From: Dioscorea cayenensis subsp. rotundata
Taxonomy: Eukaryota > Streptophyta > Magnoliopsida > Dioscoreales > Dioscoreaceae
Direction of reading: 5' to 3'
DNA length: 64,000 nt
Assembly: GCF_009730915.1 (NCBI RefSeq)
Contig: NC_052484.1
Location: 2,260,054 to 2,324,053, forward strand
The notes under the pieces are model-generated. The model was not told the origin of the DNA and made no database searches. It worked only from the letters and a program-made list of their open reading frames with translations. This document shows, in pieces, positions 45,305 through 57,326 of this stretch (position 1 is its first letter; the number at the start of each line of letters is the position of its first letter). The position numbers and the translations under genes were made by a program.

Positions 45305-46805
45305 ATTAGGGGTGAGCAAAAAAATCCGGATCCGATGATCCGATCCGATATCCGGTTTTTTTACCCGAATTTTTTGGGTACCCGGAAAAAGAGGGTCGGG
45401 TACCGGTCCGAATTTTTAAGGTGAAAACTGGATCGGATACGGGTCGGAAGAAATTAAAAATCGGGTATCCGAATCCGATCCGGTTTTTAATATATTCGTT
45501 TATATATATAATTATATATAAATAGATAATTAGATATATAATAAATTTAAATTTTATATGGTTTAAAAAGTAAAAAAGAAAAAAAAATCCAAATCCCTCA
45601 TTTAAACCCTTGAAGATAAATTTTTTTCTTTTTTACTTTTTAGACTATATAAAAATTTAAATTTATTATATATATTAATAAATTTAAAAATTTTACGAGG
45701 GTGTAAGTAGAAAAAAATAAAAAAACCCTCGTTTAAATACTTAAAGAGTTACTTATATATAGTTATATTATATATATACATATTAATAAATTTAAACTCT
45801 TATAGGATTAAAAAGTAAAAAGGAAAAAAATTCCAAATCTTTATGTCTAAGATTGGTGAAACTCTTTATTATGTTTTTGACTTTTTTCGTGGGAGAATAA
45901 TGTAAGGCTTTTAATCCTCTTTTATAAAGTTACAAGCTTTCTCATATTTGTTTTTTTTTATGAATGTTGACGTTGTTATATAAAAAAATCCATGGAGGAG
46001 ATGAAACTTAAATTTGGATCCCGGATATCCGATATCCGATCCAGCTTTAAACCCTGGACTCGATTTTTTTAGTACTCGATTTAAACCCAGGTTTGGATAC
46101 TGGATCAAGCTTTTCATCGATTATATCTCATTGAATTTTATATTAGCCTTTTGTTTTTAGCAGCAATTTTTTGAATTAACTACTATAGCTATAAGTTTTT
46201 TTTAACAATATTTAACAATAGTTTTTATGGAATTTAAAGAAAATGTAGAAATAGGTGCTTTGAAAACAGTGTCCTTGTTTTGATTATTGTCTGTATTTTT
46301 TAGGGAAAAATATAAATATATTAAAAGCACCTTAAAAATTAAATCAATGTTATCCAGGTAGTTCAACACTGTGAAGTTGTATAATTTACTAAATTTTAAT
46401 AATAAATATACTAGTTATATTGGTTTTATTATATCATATTGGTCAACTTGGAGGGGTGTACAAACAATGTTTATATATATATATATATATATTTGGTTTT
46501 TTAAGAACTATACAAATAATTTTATTTTATTCTATTCTTTTCTAAGGCCAAATAGACAATTATGAGTGTATAGATATCCCTACAAAATTAGTCCAGAAAT
46601 TATAAAAATAAAAAAATATCGCATCAAATAAATATTTCTAATCAAATGAAAATTCAGATCCGACCCGGATATCCGCCAACAAACTCACCACCCGAATCCG
46701 CCAACAGCCTTCATAAGTTTATCGGATCCACCCGATAAATTTAGATCCGACCCCAATAATATCCAAAACGGATCCAAACGCGACATTGGATCCGATACCC
46801 ATCCC
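45305..46805. repeat. Region rich in GGATCCGA/ATCCGATCC words, probable transposon
   Basis: The left part (about 45307-45490, starting GGGGTGAGCAAAAAAATCCG) and right part (about 46650-46805) are full of GATCCGA, TATCCG and GGGTCGG words in inverted relation. Between them DNA is AT-rich, with an inverted repeat at about 45535-45680. Clean terminal repeats and a target duplication were not found. The left end resembles hAT-type ends, but this is weak. Confidence 0.45.
45535..45680. repeat. AT-rich inverted repeat
   Basis: AAATTTAAATTTTATATGG plus AAAAAGTAAAAAAGAAAAAAA on the left pairs with TTTTTTTCTTTTTTACTTTTT plus ATATAAAAATTTAAATTTAT on the right. The arms are about 45 bases. Confidence 0.75.
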
Positions 46806-46858
46806 GATCATCCATCTCTCCTTTTCCTCGATAAAAGCTCCCTTTGAGAAGGCCAGCA

Positions 46859-49014
46859 ATGGAGGAAGAGAAGGCCGCAGCGTACTACGATGAGCTCTCC
46901 CGCAAGGGCGAGGGCGCCTCAAGGTTCAAGAAAGGCCTCGGCTTCTCTTCCCACCGCTCCTCCCATCCCTTCTCCTCCTCCAAAGCCGCCAGCATCGGCT
47001 CTCCCTTCTCCAATTTCGTCCGCACTTCCAGTCTCGGAAAGGAAGCGGAGGTCGATAAGAAGGAATCTCTTGTAAGCATCCAGAAAAAGCTCAAGAAGAG
47101 CCGGGATCGTTCTCCGTCCCGATAGGAAGAGAAGGAGAAGGTATCGAAGTGATTCTGGAGATGAAGGTAGAGGTGATCGGTGCCGGAGGAGCAGACGGAG
47201 CCGGAGTCATTCCCCTCGGAGTAGTCCTCATGGTGGCGAGAATCGGGATAGGGAAAGGAGTAGGAGAAGCCCTAAGCGTGAGAGCTCGAAGAGCAAGGGT
47301 GTTGGCGTTGATTAGTATCGGCTCATTGAGGGTTATGCTCAGATGGTCAGTGTTTGAGCTTTCTTGAAAGAGCTATATCGCTTTATCTAATTGTTCTTAT
47401 TGATTGGTCACAGGCGCCGGCTGAGAGAGTTAAAGCGAGGATGAAGCTTCAGCTTTCACAAACTGGTATTTGTTGTAGCTTTCATAGCATTCTGTCACAT
47501 TGCGCATGTACCTCTTTCTTCCATCTATCTGTAAATTACTGTTTATTGCTTGTTTCAATGTTGATTCTTGAGCATCAGAGTAAAATTTGAGGATATGTCT
47601 TTGTGGAAATGCATGGATTTGTGTTTTCTCTTCATGTATGGTGCTGATATCATTGGCCTATTGCTGAAGTTCTCTCCTTTTTTTTACCCATTGTGATTTA
47701 GCCATTAGTTAATAGACAATGACTTCTGTCAAGTGGTAGCCTTGGATGATATAGACCAATATGAAAGATTTGAGTAGTTAGATTGCTTCTCTTGAACTTG
47801 TGATGCATGGACATCCTGTTCATATCCTTTCTTCTGTTTGTTGTTTTGTGAAATATATGTTTAGGAATACCATGTCTTTGATCTTTCTGGATCATATTGG
47901 TGTTAAAAGAAAAATTCTGTGTGATTCCTTTAACTTTTGATGATTTGTATGTTCAATATCACAAAATAAATGAAATCAACTGTTTGTCATTGAGTAGCAG
48001 AGGTTTTGTACCACTTAGATTTACATGATGGCAATGTATCTTGTTTAGTTCTGTACCAAGTTCATTGTTTGGAGTCATGTATACTGTATCATATTAGTGG
48101 CATGTGTGTATGTAGTCTTATGGTCAACTTTCTTTTGTCATTTCTTTGCCAATTCCCTTGTAATTTTAAGTATAACAAGTCTAACTATATTTCTACTTTA
48201 ATTAATCCTGGAATAGCGACCGCCTTTGTAGCCATAATATCATTACTTGTGATATCATATCATAATTCTTCACAATAAGAATATTTAACACTAGAGAGTT
48301 TCAGTCTTGTTTGGTACTTGAAAGTTATAATTTTGGGCACTTCTGATATTAATTTGGGAAATGCTGCATTAGATTGATGGAGCACTGTCTACAGGCCTTA
48401 CTTTTACTATTTGAAAATGTAATAGGAGTTATATGTATTTCTAGGCATATGCGTGCTTGAACAAAATACTTAAATTTGATCTTTTTTTAATTTTCTCTCC
48501 TTTACATCTTTTATATTGGTATATAAACTCCCTAGATTTTATGCTGGAATGATTTATCTCTTCCAAAAAACTTGAATAATATATTAGGAATTCTACAATG
48601 TCAATATAACTGGGATTTCCATATGATTGATAATTCATATGCTAGGGAATTTTGTTTGTAAAACTGACTTGCAAAACTTTATTCCCCTAGAAGAAGGGAC
48701 TTAGACTTATCTTCTACTTTTATGTAGCACAATTATTTTCTGTCACAGAGAGGAAAATAATTAATCCTACTCGAATTAGTCTGCATTTACTTTTTAACCA
48801 AGTCAAAATAGATTTTACCTTATCCTGACCTGCAGTATGAAAAGTATATGGCTTCTTTGAAAATAATTGTCTTTTGATGGTAATGACTGGAGCATTGCTT
48901 AATGTTGTATAACAATAATTTCTTATAGCTGCTAATAACATGGCTACGGGCAAAGGATGGAATGATTTGACTTCAATAAGGATACTTTGCTTGATGATGA
49001 TGATGAAAGTGTGG
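46859..49014 (+). pseudogene. Broken RS-rich nuclear protein gene (splicing-related type), three exons left
   Basis: Exon 1 (46859-47345) starts MEEEKAAAYYDELSRKGEGA and leads into Ser/Arg-rich sequence. Exon 2 (47414-47465) encodes APAERVKARMKLQLSQT. Exon 3 (48929-49014) encodes MATGKGW and then, after a frame change, FDFNKDTLLDDDD. This series fits a plant RS-rich nuclear protein, possibly RSRC2-like, by memory only. Three lesions are visible: a one-base frame change at about 47120 that creates a stop, a TAG at about 47312 before YRLIEGYAQM, and an indel in exon 3 after GKGW. Later exons are absent. Splice sites still look normal, so truncated transcripts are possible. A functional copy probably exists elsewhere. 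Confidence 0.7.
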
Positions 49015-50641
49015 GTGAGTTATTTTTCCAGACTTACTGTTCATATATATATATGTATATATAATTTTTTATGATAGCATTTAGCTACAATTAATTAAAT
49101 AGCAATACAAGAAAGCTTGCATGAGGTCTCTAAACCTGATTTTGGGGAGGAAGTATATGGTTGATCTGTTCCTTTTTCCAAGTCAGGAATTTGTAACTAT
49201 AATCAGCAAACTCTTAAAGTTGGAACTATTGATTAAATTTTCTTTTCCTAAAAGAATGCTTGAGAGGTAGTTGTAAGCTTTTTGTGTCACATGGTCAAAA
49301 GCAATCGTTACTTTGATTAGATGTTCTACTTTTGTTTTTCTTGACGTTTTATTTGTATCTATTTTATGCCCATGCATATATATATATTCCAAGCTTGTGT
49401 AAGATGCATACCATAAGAGGTCAAATACTTTAATTATTACTTAGTTTAAATTTTTAGTCTAACTATAACATAAAATTTTCTAATTTCCACAATTTTGATG
49501 GTGATGACAATGTTTGTTAAACAGCACGAATAAATTGAACAAAATAGCAAATGAATAATTTATGCATCCATTTCCTTTTGATTTACTGCCACCTTCATCC
49601 ATTTTACAAATTGGATATGTGATATTAAAGTGACTTTTATGCTTTAATTTGAGGGACTATGTTAACATGTGTTTATTTTAGCTAGTAGATCTTACCTTAT
49701 CATATGTGATTAGTTTGATCATTATGCATAGTTAGTAATTGCAATTTTATTAATTTCATCAGTAAATAATTCCTGAAAATTTCTCACCTTGTCGCATGTC
49801 ACAATACAAGAGAGAAGTCAGAACCAGAGGGTCCTTTGGCAATAAGAGAAGCATAATTACCCTTCTCCACAACCATCCTTTTCTCAAGCATCTGCAACTG
49901 ATATGTTGTGATACCTTCATTAATGTAATAAATTAGCTCAATAAATTAGTTTTAGATGAATACAGTGTAATGCATTGTTGTTTTGTTTGAATTATTTGCA
50001 AGAAATCAGTTAAATTGTGATGATATCCAGCTATCTTTTTAAGCTGCAATTAACTGCATGTCTGGAAATTTTTTTTTGGACTTATATGATATAATTTGAA
50101 GATGGAAATATCACCATTATTGAGCCTTTGCATTCAGGTGAGATTTATAGGCTTATGTTGCACATGCATTGTCAAAGAAATCACCAACATTCACTGTCAT
50201 TTTTTTTTTTGGGGGGAGTGTGTGTGTAGGGGTGGATCTTTTCATCTTATTGAGATGAAAAATCGATGTCTTACTCCATAGATTTGAGGGAACAATAGCC
50301 TGACAAAATCCACAATAATTAGCCTTGGACAATTTTTTTTTTTTGTAAAAATGTATATATTCAAATATGGACCGAATGTAAACATAAAAAAAATTGGTCA
50401 AATTATAATTGTTCACGTTGATTCGGGGTACCCTTGCTATAGAGTATGATTGTGTCAGGGAATTAGCATATTGCAGTAAATTTTGGAGGTTGTTATTAAT
50501 ATTATTACAATCATTTTGATGCTATTGTTATGCAGTGTAAGGATATAGTTGATTTGGTGGACTATTTCTAATACTCTTTGTTGTTCTCATGGTTTAATTT
50601 GTTACTGCTTTTTCCTAACATACGAATTTTCATTATTGTAG
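49015..50641. other. AT-rich region, former intron or spacer
   Basis: No exon of the RS-rich protein or other gene is recognised. Confidence 0.4.
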
Positions 50642-51010
50642 GAACTTGAGTAATCTTCGTCTCATGCGGACACTTGTGCCTGAACTGGGAAAGCTTATTC
50701 AATTGACGTCTTTGTAAGTATATGTACACAGACAACATCTTTCGTTTTGATGGCCATACGAATGCTAATCTTTCAGTTACCTAGCATTAGAAGAAAAGCA
50801 TGATAGAACTACAATTGTTTTTTGCGTTTGGATGCAAATCTTGCAGGAGTTTTTTTATTTTTCTGAAAAGTTCTTGTTTCATGCAAGGTTTTACATAACA
50901 ATTCCTTTTATGGAGTCATCCTTAGAGAGATTGTTGAACTGTAGAATCTTAAAGTTTTGGATTTATGACACAATAATTTAAGTTGACTGATTCCTTCTGA
51001 ACAAAGCAAT
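50642..51010 (+). pseudogene. LRR receptor-kinase fragment
   Basis: An exon-like piece (50642-50713, AG before and GTAAGT after) encodes NLSNLRLMRTLVPELGKLIQ-type LRR sequence. A second piece (about 50885-51010) continues the LRRs with LHNNSFYGVI, LKVLDL and HNNLS. Stops replace conserved residues in the second piece. The arrangement of one LRR per exon fits the small MRH1-type LRR kinases. No kinase domain follows. Confidence 0.65.
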
Positions 51011-51296
51011 GTGATGGCCCTTGAAATCTGTAAGCAGAAACTGTAATAGAATTTAGTCTTTCATATACTTAACTTGCTTGCAAGACACTTTATAACAGTA
51101 TGTATTGTTTATGTAAAAAAATTGCATGTCCTGATTCAAATCGAATAAAAAAAAATTTTAAAAAAAATTACATATAGTCAAATAATAATCGAATTAGGAC
51201 AACATGTGGTTAAAATAAATAAATTTCATTATATTTGAATATATTCAAGATAAGTCTAGAAGATATTTTCGAGATAATCTAAATATTTGGAATTTG

Positions 51297-51960
51297 AAGA
51301 TCAGCCGAGACAGAGAGAGCAGATCTCGAGACGATCTAAAATATCCAAATCATAAGATCAGCCTAGAGCACAGATCTCGGGGTGATCTAAAGTATTTAAA
51401 TCACAAGATCAGCCGAGAGCACAGATCTCGAGGCGATCTAAATATTTAAATCACAAGATCAGCCAGATCTCGAGGCGATCTAAATATTTAAATCACAAGA
51501 TCAGCCGAGAGCACAGATCTCGAGGCGATCTAAAATATTTAAATCACAAGATCAGCCTAGAGCATAGATCTCGAGGCGATCTGAAATATTTAAATCGCAA
51601 GATTATCCGAGAGCACAGATCTCGAGATGATCTGAAACATTTAAATCGCAAAATTACCATTGAGAACGTATCTCAAGGCAAAAATACCAAATTACAAAAG
51701 TGCCTTTGAGAACATATCTCGAGGCATAAATGCAAAATTTACAAGATTGCCCCTGAGAACATATCTCGAGGCAAAGTGCTAATTACAAAATTGGCCTTGA
51801 GAATTTATCTCGAAGGCATAAAGACAAATTACAAGATTGCCCCTGAGAACACATATCTCGAGGCAACATAAATTTCATGTAGCCTGAGAGCAGATCTTGA
51901 GGCAATTGGAGAAATGCAAATCCTGAAGCACTTGAACACACATCTCGAGGCAGATTGAGT
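51297..51960. repeat. Minisatellite with AGATCTCGAGGCGATCT core
   Basis: About fourteen units of 42-57 bases stand in tandem. The first seven share GATCAGCCGAGAGCACAGAT, CTCGAGGCGATCT and a TATTTAAATCACAA tail. The later ones are shorter, with a GCCCCTGAGAACATATCTCG core and an AATTACAA tail. The core contains a CTCGAG dyad. Unit length and tail change half way, so the array has two subfamilies. Confidence 0.9.
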
Positions 51961-52640
51961 TAAGTGAATTTAAAAAAATATATAATAATAATAAAATAAT
52001 GAATATATAATAAATAATAAAATAATAGTAAAATAATAATAATAATAAATAAATTTAAAAAAATTTAAAATTTGAAATTTAAAATTTAAAATTTAAAATT
52101 ATAAAAAAAAATTAAAATTAAAATCGAAATTAAGATATATATATATATATATATCCGATCCGTGATCTTCGGGGGAGTTGGGATAGGGATAGGGATGAAA
52201 AAGAAAAATTTTTAAAGTGAGCGAAATTAAAAAAAGGGGAAATGGCAAAAAGACAAACCAAGAAAAAAATAAATAAATAAGAAAAAAAAAGAGAGGAAAA
52301 AGATGATTTCAAAATTTAAATTTCAAATTTGAAAATATATATATATATATATAATTAATAAAAAAAATTAATCAATAAAAAATTTAAGTTTAAATTTGAA
52401 GTTTGATCCTCTGTTATGATATCTCGGATGTGGATAAGTAGGGGAGTTGATCTCTCGGGAGAAAGATAAGAGAGGGGCGAGGTTTTAAATAGAGAGGAGA
52501 TTTTGAGAGAAAGAGGAAGTTAGGAGGGGAAGAAAAAAAAAATTCAGAGAAAAGAGAGAGGAGGAAAGAAGGCGAAAAAAGAGAAGGTCTATATCTCTTC
52601 CTCTCCCCATATTCCTATAGACGGACATATAAAAAAAATC
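51961..52640. other. AT- then GA-rich flank
   Basis: Low-complexity A/T sequence, (TA)n runs at 52137-52153 and 52337-52353, and then a GA-rich stretch (52440-52600). No gene is seen. It could be a leader or LTR of an unrecognised element. Confidence 0.4.
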
Positions 52641-52796
52641 ACCCGCCGCTTGTCGCTGTTGCCGCTATTCACCACCGCGGCATGCTTGATGGCTGAGATA
52701 ATGCCGCCAAGCATGCCGCTGCCGCTGCTCATTGCCGTTGCCACTGTTCACCGTCGGGGCATACTTGAACGGCTGAGATAATGCCGCCAAGCATGC
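52640..52796. repeat. GC-rich tandem duplication with GCCGCT and GCATGC words
   Basis: Two diverged copies each contain GCCGCT(A/G)TTCACC-like words, a GGCATGCTTGA / GGCATACTTGA block and GGCTGAGATAATGCCGCCAA. The second copy runs directly into the membrane-protein fragment at 52793. Confidence 0.75.
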
Positions 52797-53490
52797 GTGG
52801 AATCTGTTCTTCGGGTGATGCACCTGATCAGATTCTCTGCCGAAGCATTTGGTTTGGTGACAATTGCTCTTGTGTCAATTGCTACTTTCCTGGGTCTTCT
52901 CTGCATCTATAGTTCAATCTACTTTCAGTTATGGATTCGAAGCAGGCATTATCTCCATCTGAGTTATTTTAATGGACCATGGTTTACTCGCATTGTGCTA
53001 ATCCTAGTAGCAATCTGGTGGGGTTTTGGGGAAATTGTGAGACTAACTCTGCTGAAAGGGGATGAAAGGCTCTTCACTTCTACAAGATGTTAGAAGAATA
53101 TACTTGCTGATAGTATCAGTCATGGTTCTCCTTCCCATGAGAGTGTTACTTCTTGCGTCCTCTGTTCTGCCCCGCAAAGGACACCTGTTCTTCGAGTCCC
53201 TGAAATTCACATCCTTTCTCGCTGTGTTGCTCTGCGTCCTGATAAGAATTTCTATGCTAGTCTATTTCCCAATTTCCGATTCATTGGCATTGGGAGACCT
53301 TGGAAATGTTGGACTTGAAGACATGCCATATGATGATTACTTCAGGGATGGCAATGGTGGCGCGCCTCTTGTCGCCCATCAAAGCCACCAAGTGACCTGG
53401 AGGAACAACCTGGACTCATTTACAAAGCATGTTTCTATATCCTTCCATCCATCGATAAAGAAAAAAGCATGCTATGGTCTCATGACATAA
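52793..53490 (+). pseudogene. Fragment of a multi-pass membrane protein, middle deleted
   Basis: From the ATG at 52793 (MRGICSSGDAPDQ) a one-base frame change near 52835 leads into FSAEAFGLVTIALVSIATFL, then WIRSRHYLHLSYFNGPWFTR and IWWGFGEIVRLTLLKG, the first membrane segments of a plant multi-pass family. Near 53080 the frame changes again and joins RRIYLLIVSVMVLLPMRVLL through ISDSLALGDLG, which I remember as the last segments of the same family. The middle segments are missing. The piece has no introns and ends near an A-rich stretch at 53487. It looks like a captured or reverse-transcribed copy. The family name is not known to me; some members are listed as candidate G-protein-coupled receptors, which I cannot confirm. 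Confidence 0.6.
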
Positions 53491-54480
53491 AAAAAAAATG
53501 ATAATAAAAAAACTGAAGTAATCGGCCCACCTTGGAGGGATATACATGGGGATATTTTTAAAAAGAAAAATTATTATATGTAAGCATGAGCAGAAAGAAG
53601 AAGAAAAAAAAACATGCATGTTATATGCTCACGGTCCTCTCAAAAAAATAAATAAATAAATATAACCCACTATGATAAGTGTGGATTAAAAATAAATAAA
53701 TTAAAATATATATCTAGAAATGATATGCAAGCAAATGAATAGCGGAGAAATAAGCATCGCTAATTTCAAAAGCAACGATAAGGGTGCTCATCTCAATGTC
53801 ATGGCTAAATTTGTCTCAAAACAACAATGAGACATATTCCCAGAGGGTGACAACAAGACATGCAATATAGTAACAAGACACAATCAATAGTGACTTGTTT
53901 ATTTTAAAATGGCAACAAAAATTGCAAAACGGCAATGCGGCAGGAAACGGCAATGCGGCAGGCAACGCAGTGACAAGGCACAGGCAGCGGCGATGATAAA
54001 TATATATATATATATATATATGATGTAATAAATATGTTTATATAATAAAATAACAGGATTTAAAATTCGCAAATCTTCTTGTTTTTTTTACTTGTACTTT
54101 TTGCCCTTAATCGAAGGTTCCTAAGATTTCTAATCTAGGGTAATTAATAATAGAGGCTTGCCTCTATTAGGAATGAAAGAACCCACACAAAACAAATATG
54201 ATATTTTTGCTTCGATATATTGTCTGGTGTCTTTTTCATGATACCAGACGCGTATTTTCGATCCCACATGTATATGGTACTACAATATTCCTCAGCCAAC
54301 CAAACTTAACATGCTTGCAAGACACTTTATGTCTGAGCTTGAGGTTGATAGAGTGATGCTATTGTCAAACAAGGCATATATTACAAGGAGATCTACTTAG
54401 TGATGTCATCACCACAGAAACCATAGAAAGTGTAGAGATGCATTCCAAGCAACAAGGAAATCTACTTAGTAATGTCTTCT
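53491..54480. other. Intergenic region
   Basis: A/T-rich, with a CGGCAATGCGGCAGG-type tandem near 53930-53975 and a (TA)n run at about 53999-54020. No gene is recognised. Confidence 0.45.
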
Positions 54481-54610
54481 ATGCTTGCAAGGATTTCCTG
54501 GCAAAGGCTGCAATTGAAAATTTTGTTTGAGAGGTGTATAACTTTGCTATGCCCTCTTTGCCAAGTGAAAAAGCACAGGTTTTTGGAGTAGATACCATTG
54601 CAGACAAGTG
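54480..54610 (+). pseudogene. Possible degenerate coding fragment, family unknown
   Basis: One frame reads CKDFLAKAAIENFV, a stop, then EVYNFAMPSLPSEKAQVFGV across about 40 codons. It has the composition of a real exon but no recognised domain and no clear start. Confidence 0.25.
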
Positions 54611-55061
54611 TTAGCTCTCTTTGTCATGCCCTCATGTGCTTGATATCTCTATTTATATATTTTGTTGTTGTGAAAAACTAATAATGTGCGTGTGTTTCCT
54701 TATAATATGTATATTGATTATAAAAAAGTTGTTGTTTTTTTTTTGTTGGGTGTGAGATTAATAAATTAAAATATTAATGTTGTCTTTTATGTTGTTTCAT
54801 ATATATATATATATATATTTGTTTGTGTATATTGGAAACAAATTTGATTAGCTATTAAAACATCTACTTAATTTACAATATTTAAGCGAAAACACCAAAA
54901 CTTAAGTGGTAATTTATGCGAAAACTCCACAACTTAAGTGGTAACAAATAATGTTAAAGAGAAACAAATTATGTTAAGAGGAAAATGTTAATACACAACA
55001 AACACTAAACAATTTAATACCTCTTTGCCGTCGAGTGTTGTTAGTAACGGCCAAGGGATGC

Positions 55062-55904
55062 TTACTTCATGAAACTGTTATCTCCGTAACAAATTATTCG
55101 GGGAGTCTTACCAAAGCTCACCTTCTTAACGGTGACGGTAACCTCGTAGAACCAAATATTTAGTAAGACAACACATCCTCGCAAATGGCCCGTGCTTGTC
55201 TTCTTGTTGGAACACCTTGCTTGCACTCTCGCGGCCGTCTGCGAGACGTCTTCCATAAACCACTTATGTGTGGCTTGCGCCCATGCATAGCACCGCAGTG
55301 CAGGATGATCGTCCGCATAGTCTACATCCCAATTAGAGATGGAGCACGATGTGTTCATGAACAACATGGTTCCCATAATGTATACAATCAATAACTTCAC
55401 AAAATTTACTTCTCCTTTCTTTCGAACAATCTTATCAATGGTTTTTTTTTTTATAGAATCCCTATGTCTCTCATATGTTTTGGAGAAATATTTTGCTTCG
55501 AATTCTAATTGAGTTTTCCTCTTCTTGAAAACTACTGCGTCCCTATCACATTTGAGACCTAGAATAATCGCTACATCTTCAGGCTTGAAACTCAGCAAGC
55601 TCTCACCAATCCTGAATTTTTGCGAGTGCTCATCATACCTTTGCATTAGAGCATCGAGCAATCCCCACTCTTGTAGTACAAGTTCAATTTCGATTAAAGA
55701 TGAGAAAAGAGTATTATGTATGAATTCCCAATGCCTCGAACTCATGTTATGTCTCAAATCGGCAATTGTTTCCACTATTGGGACCAAATAACACATCTCG
55801 TTGACAAGGTTGGTGGCCATATCTCCAGTATCTTCAGCGAGACCAACAATTAATGAGCTATCAATAATTATTAAACGGTAACTAATGTACATAAGCGGAT
55901 ACAC
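55062..55904 (-). CDS. Plant mobile domain (PMD)-like ORF, 280 aa
   Basis: An open minus-strand frame of 280 residues. The first ATG at 55904 gives a hydrophobic start (MYPLMYISYRLIII); the ATG at MATNLVNEM, 28 residues later, may be the real start. The middle has FRIGESLLSFKPEDVAIILG and the later part has GHLRGCVVLLNIWFYEVT, both typical of the plant mobile domain found in MAIN-like proteins and in some retro- and DNA transposons. No other transposon domain is next to it, so it may be a transposon remnant or a co-opted gene. No frame lesion is seen within the 280 codons. The real gene could have more exons. Confidence 0.6.
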   Translation of the reverse strand: MYPLMYISYRLIIIDSSLIVGLAEDTGDMATNLVNEMCYLVPIVETIADLRHNMSSRHWEFIHNTLFSSLIEIELVLQEWGLLDALMQRYDEHSQKFRIGESLLSFKPEDVAIILGLKCDRDAVVFKKRKTQLEFEAKYFSKTYERHRDSIKKKTIDKIVRKKGEVNFVKLLIVYIMGTMLFMNTSCSISNWDVDYADDHPALRCYAWAQATHKWFMEDVSQTAARVQARCSNKKTSTGHLRGCVVLLNIWFYEVTVTVKKVSFGKTPRIICYGDNSFMK

Positions 55905-57326
55905 AATATTTTAAATGGAAACCATTTTAGCTAAACGGTAAAAAACACTTTTAATGAGAAACAATTTTTTCATCCATGCAACACAATTTATCTGAACACA
56001 ACACACACAATTAATGTTCTCCCACACATCACAACACTGGAAGATACAACTATAAGATACAGATTATCTTCCTGGAGGAATAGAATGACACTATTCCAAA
56101 TTACAGACCAGAGCATACACAACTACATAGGAATAAAATAACACTAGAAACAAAAATATGGATAAAAACAACCCTACAGCCACCAAGAATCCTTCAGCAA
56201 TTGCCATGTTGCTTTAATACCTTAAGATATGACTTTGGTTGATTCAAGAATGGAGAGATGGTGTCAAGGAAACAATGGAATCTCTTGTGATATTCTTCCC
56301 AATGCCTTCAATGTTGAACAGAGAGCTTCACGGTGGCAAACAAATGCAGAGAAAAGAAAGTCCTTCGACTTCTTCCCTCTAACAACAAAAAAAAGGCAAG
56401 TGAGAGAAGGCACACACGGCAACCATCGCGCCTCCCTCGGGATTCATAACATGCTAAACCGCCAATTCCCAACGTGGGCAGATGGTCACAGGCATTAATG
56501 ACTGTATCGTGGCTTTTTGGTCTTTTCCCTTCAAATATAGTGGTGTTAGCAACAGTTTGGATCTAAAATGAAAGAAATATATAAAAGAGGGACCTTTTGT
56601 GAATATTAAAAATCATGAGTTTTTGTGCATAACCAAACTTGAATTGGGCTATTTGTTCATTCCCTGTAAAAGATATTATAAAAATAATTAATAGAGTAAG
56701 TTTTTTTTTCCAAATTTAATTATAATTTTTAAGTAATAAATTGCATAAATATTTTTAAATGATTTCTTAAATTAATTAATTAATTTTACTTAAATTAGTT
56801 TTTATAAAGAGTATTAAATAATCCATGATAATAATACATAATAAGAGTAATTTCAGCATCTTGTTTTCATAGAAACTATATTTGTAAATTTACATCAAAT
56901 CAAATAAGCAAAAAATAAATACCTTATTTTTAGTTACAACAAAGTAAAACAATAATGATGTAAATTAAAATACAACATTTTCACGTGCATGTAACTTCAC
57001 TTACATGTAATTTAATTTAGAGACAATCAACAGTCCATTCAACAAACATAACTTCGAACGCAAAACACACCAACGGAAAAAATTGTGGCATTCAGATGCC
57101 ATGCTTCATATAATAATGCCCACCAACACAGTACAAAACTGCAAATGGGAGCATCATAATACCAAACATAACAATAGAACAATGCTCCCCAGGCAATAAG
57201 CATACAAAACTCAAATGGTGATATGCCTACAAAAGATTTCAGTGTCTACATCACAAAATTTAAACCACAAAAAAAAGTAAAAAAAAAAAAAAAAGAACAT
57301 TCCTAATTGGTATTCTGAATTATAAG
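55905..57326. other. Intergenic region upstream of the PMD ORF
   Basis: No second gene is recognised. An open stretch at 56229-56498 (plus) has no known domain and is probably chance. An A-run lies at about 57278-57294. Confidence 0.4.

Noticed and set aside
51297..51960. CRISPR-like array
   Set aside because: Units are tandem with no unique spacers, repeats are diverged, and the DNA is from a plant nucleus.
56229..56498. 89-codon plus-strand open frame
   Set aside because: No domain, no promoter or splice context, and no likeness to known plant proteins that I can recall.
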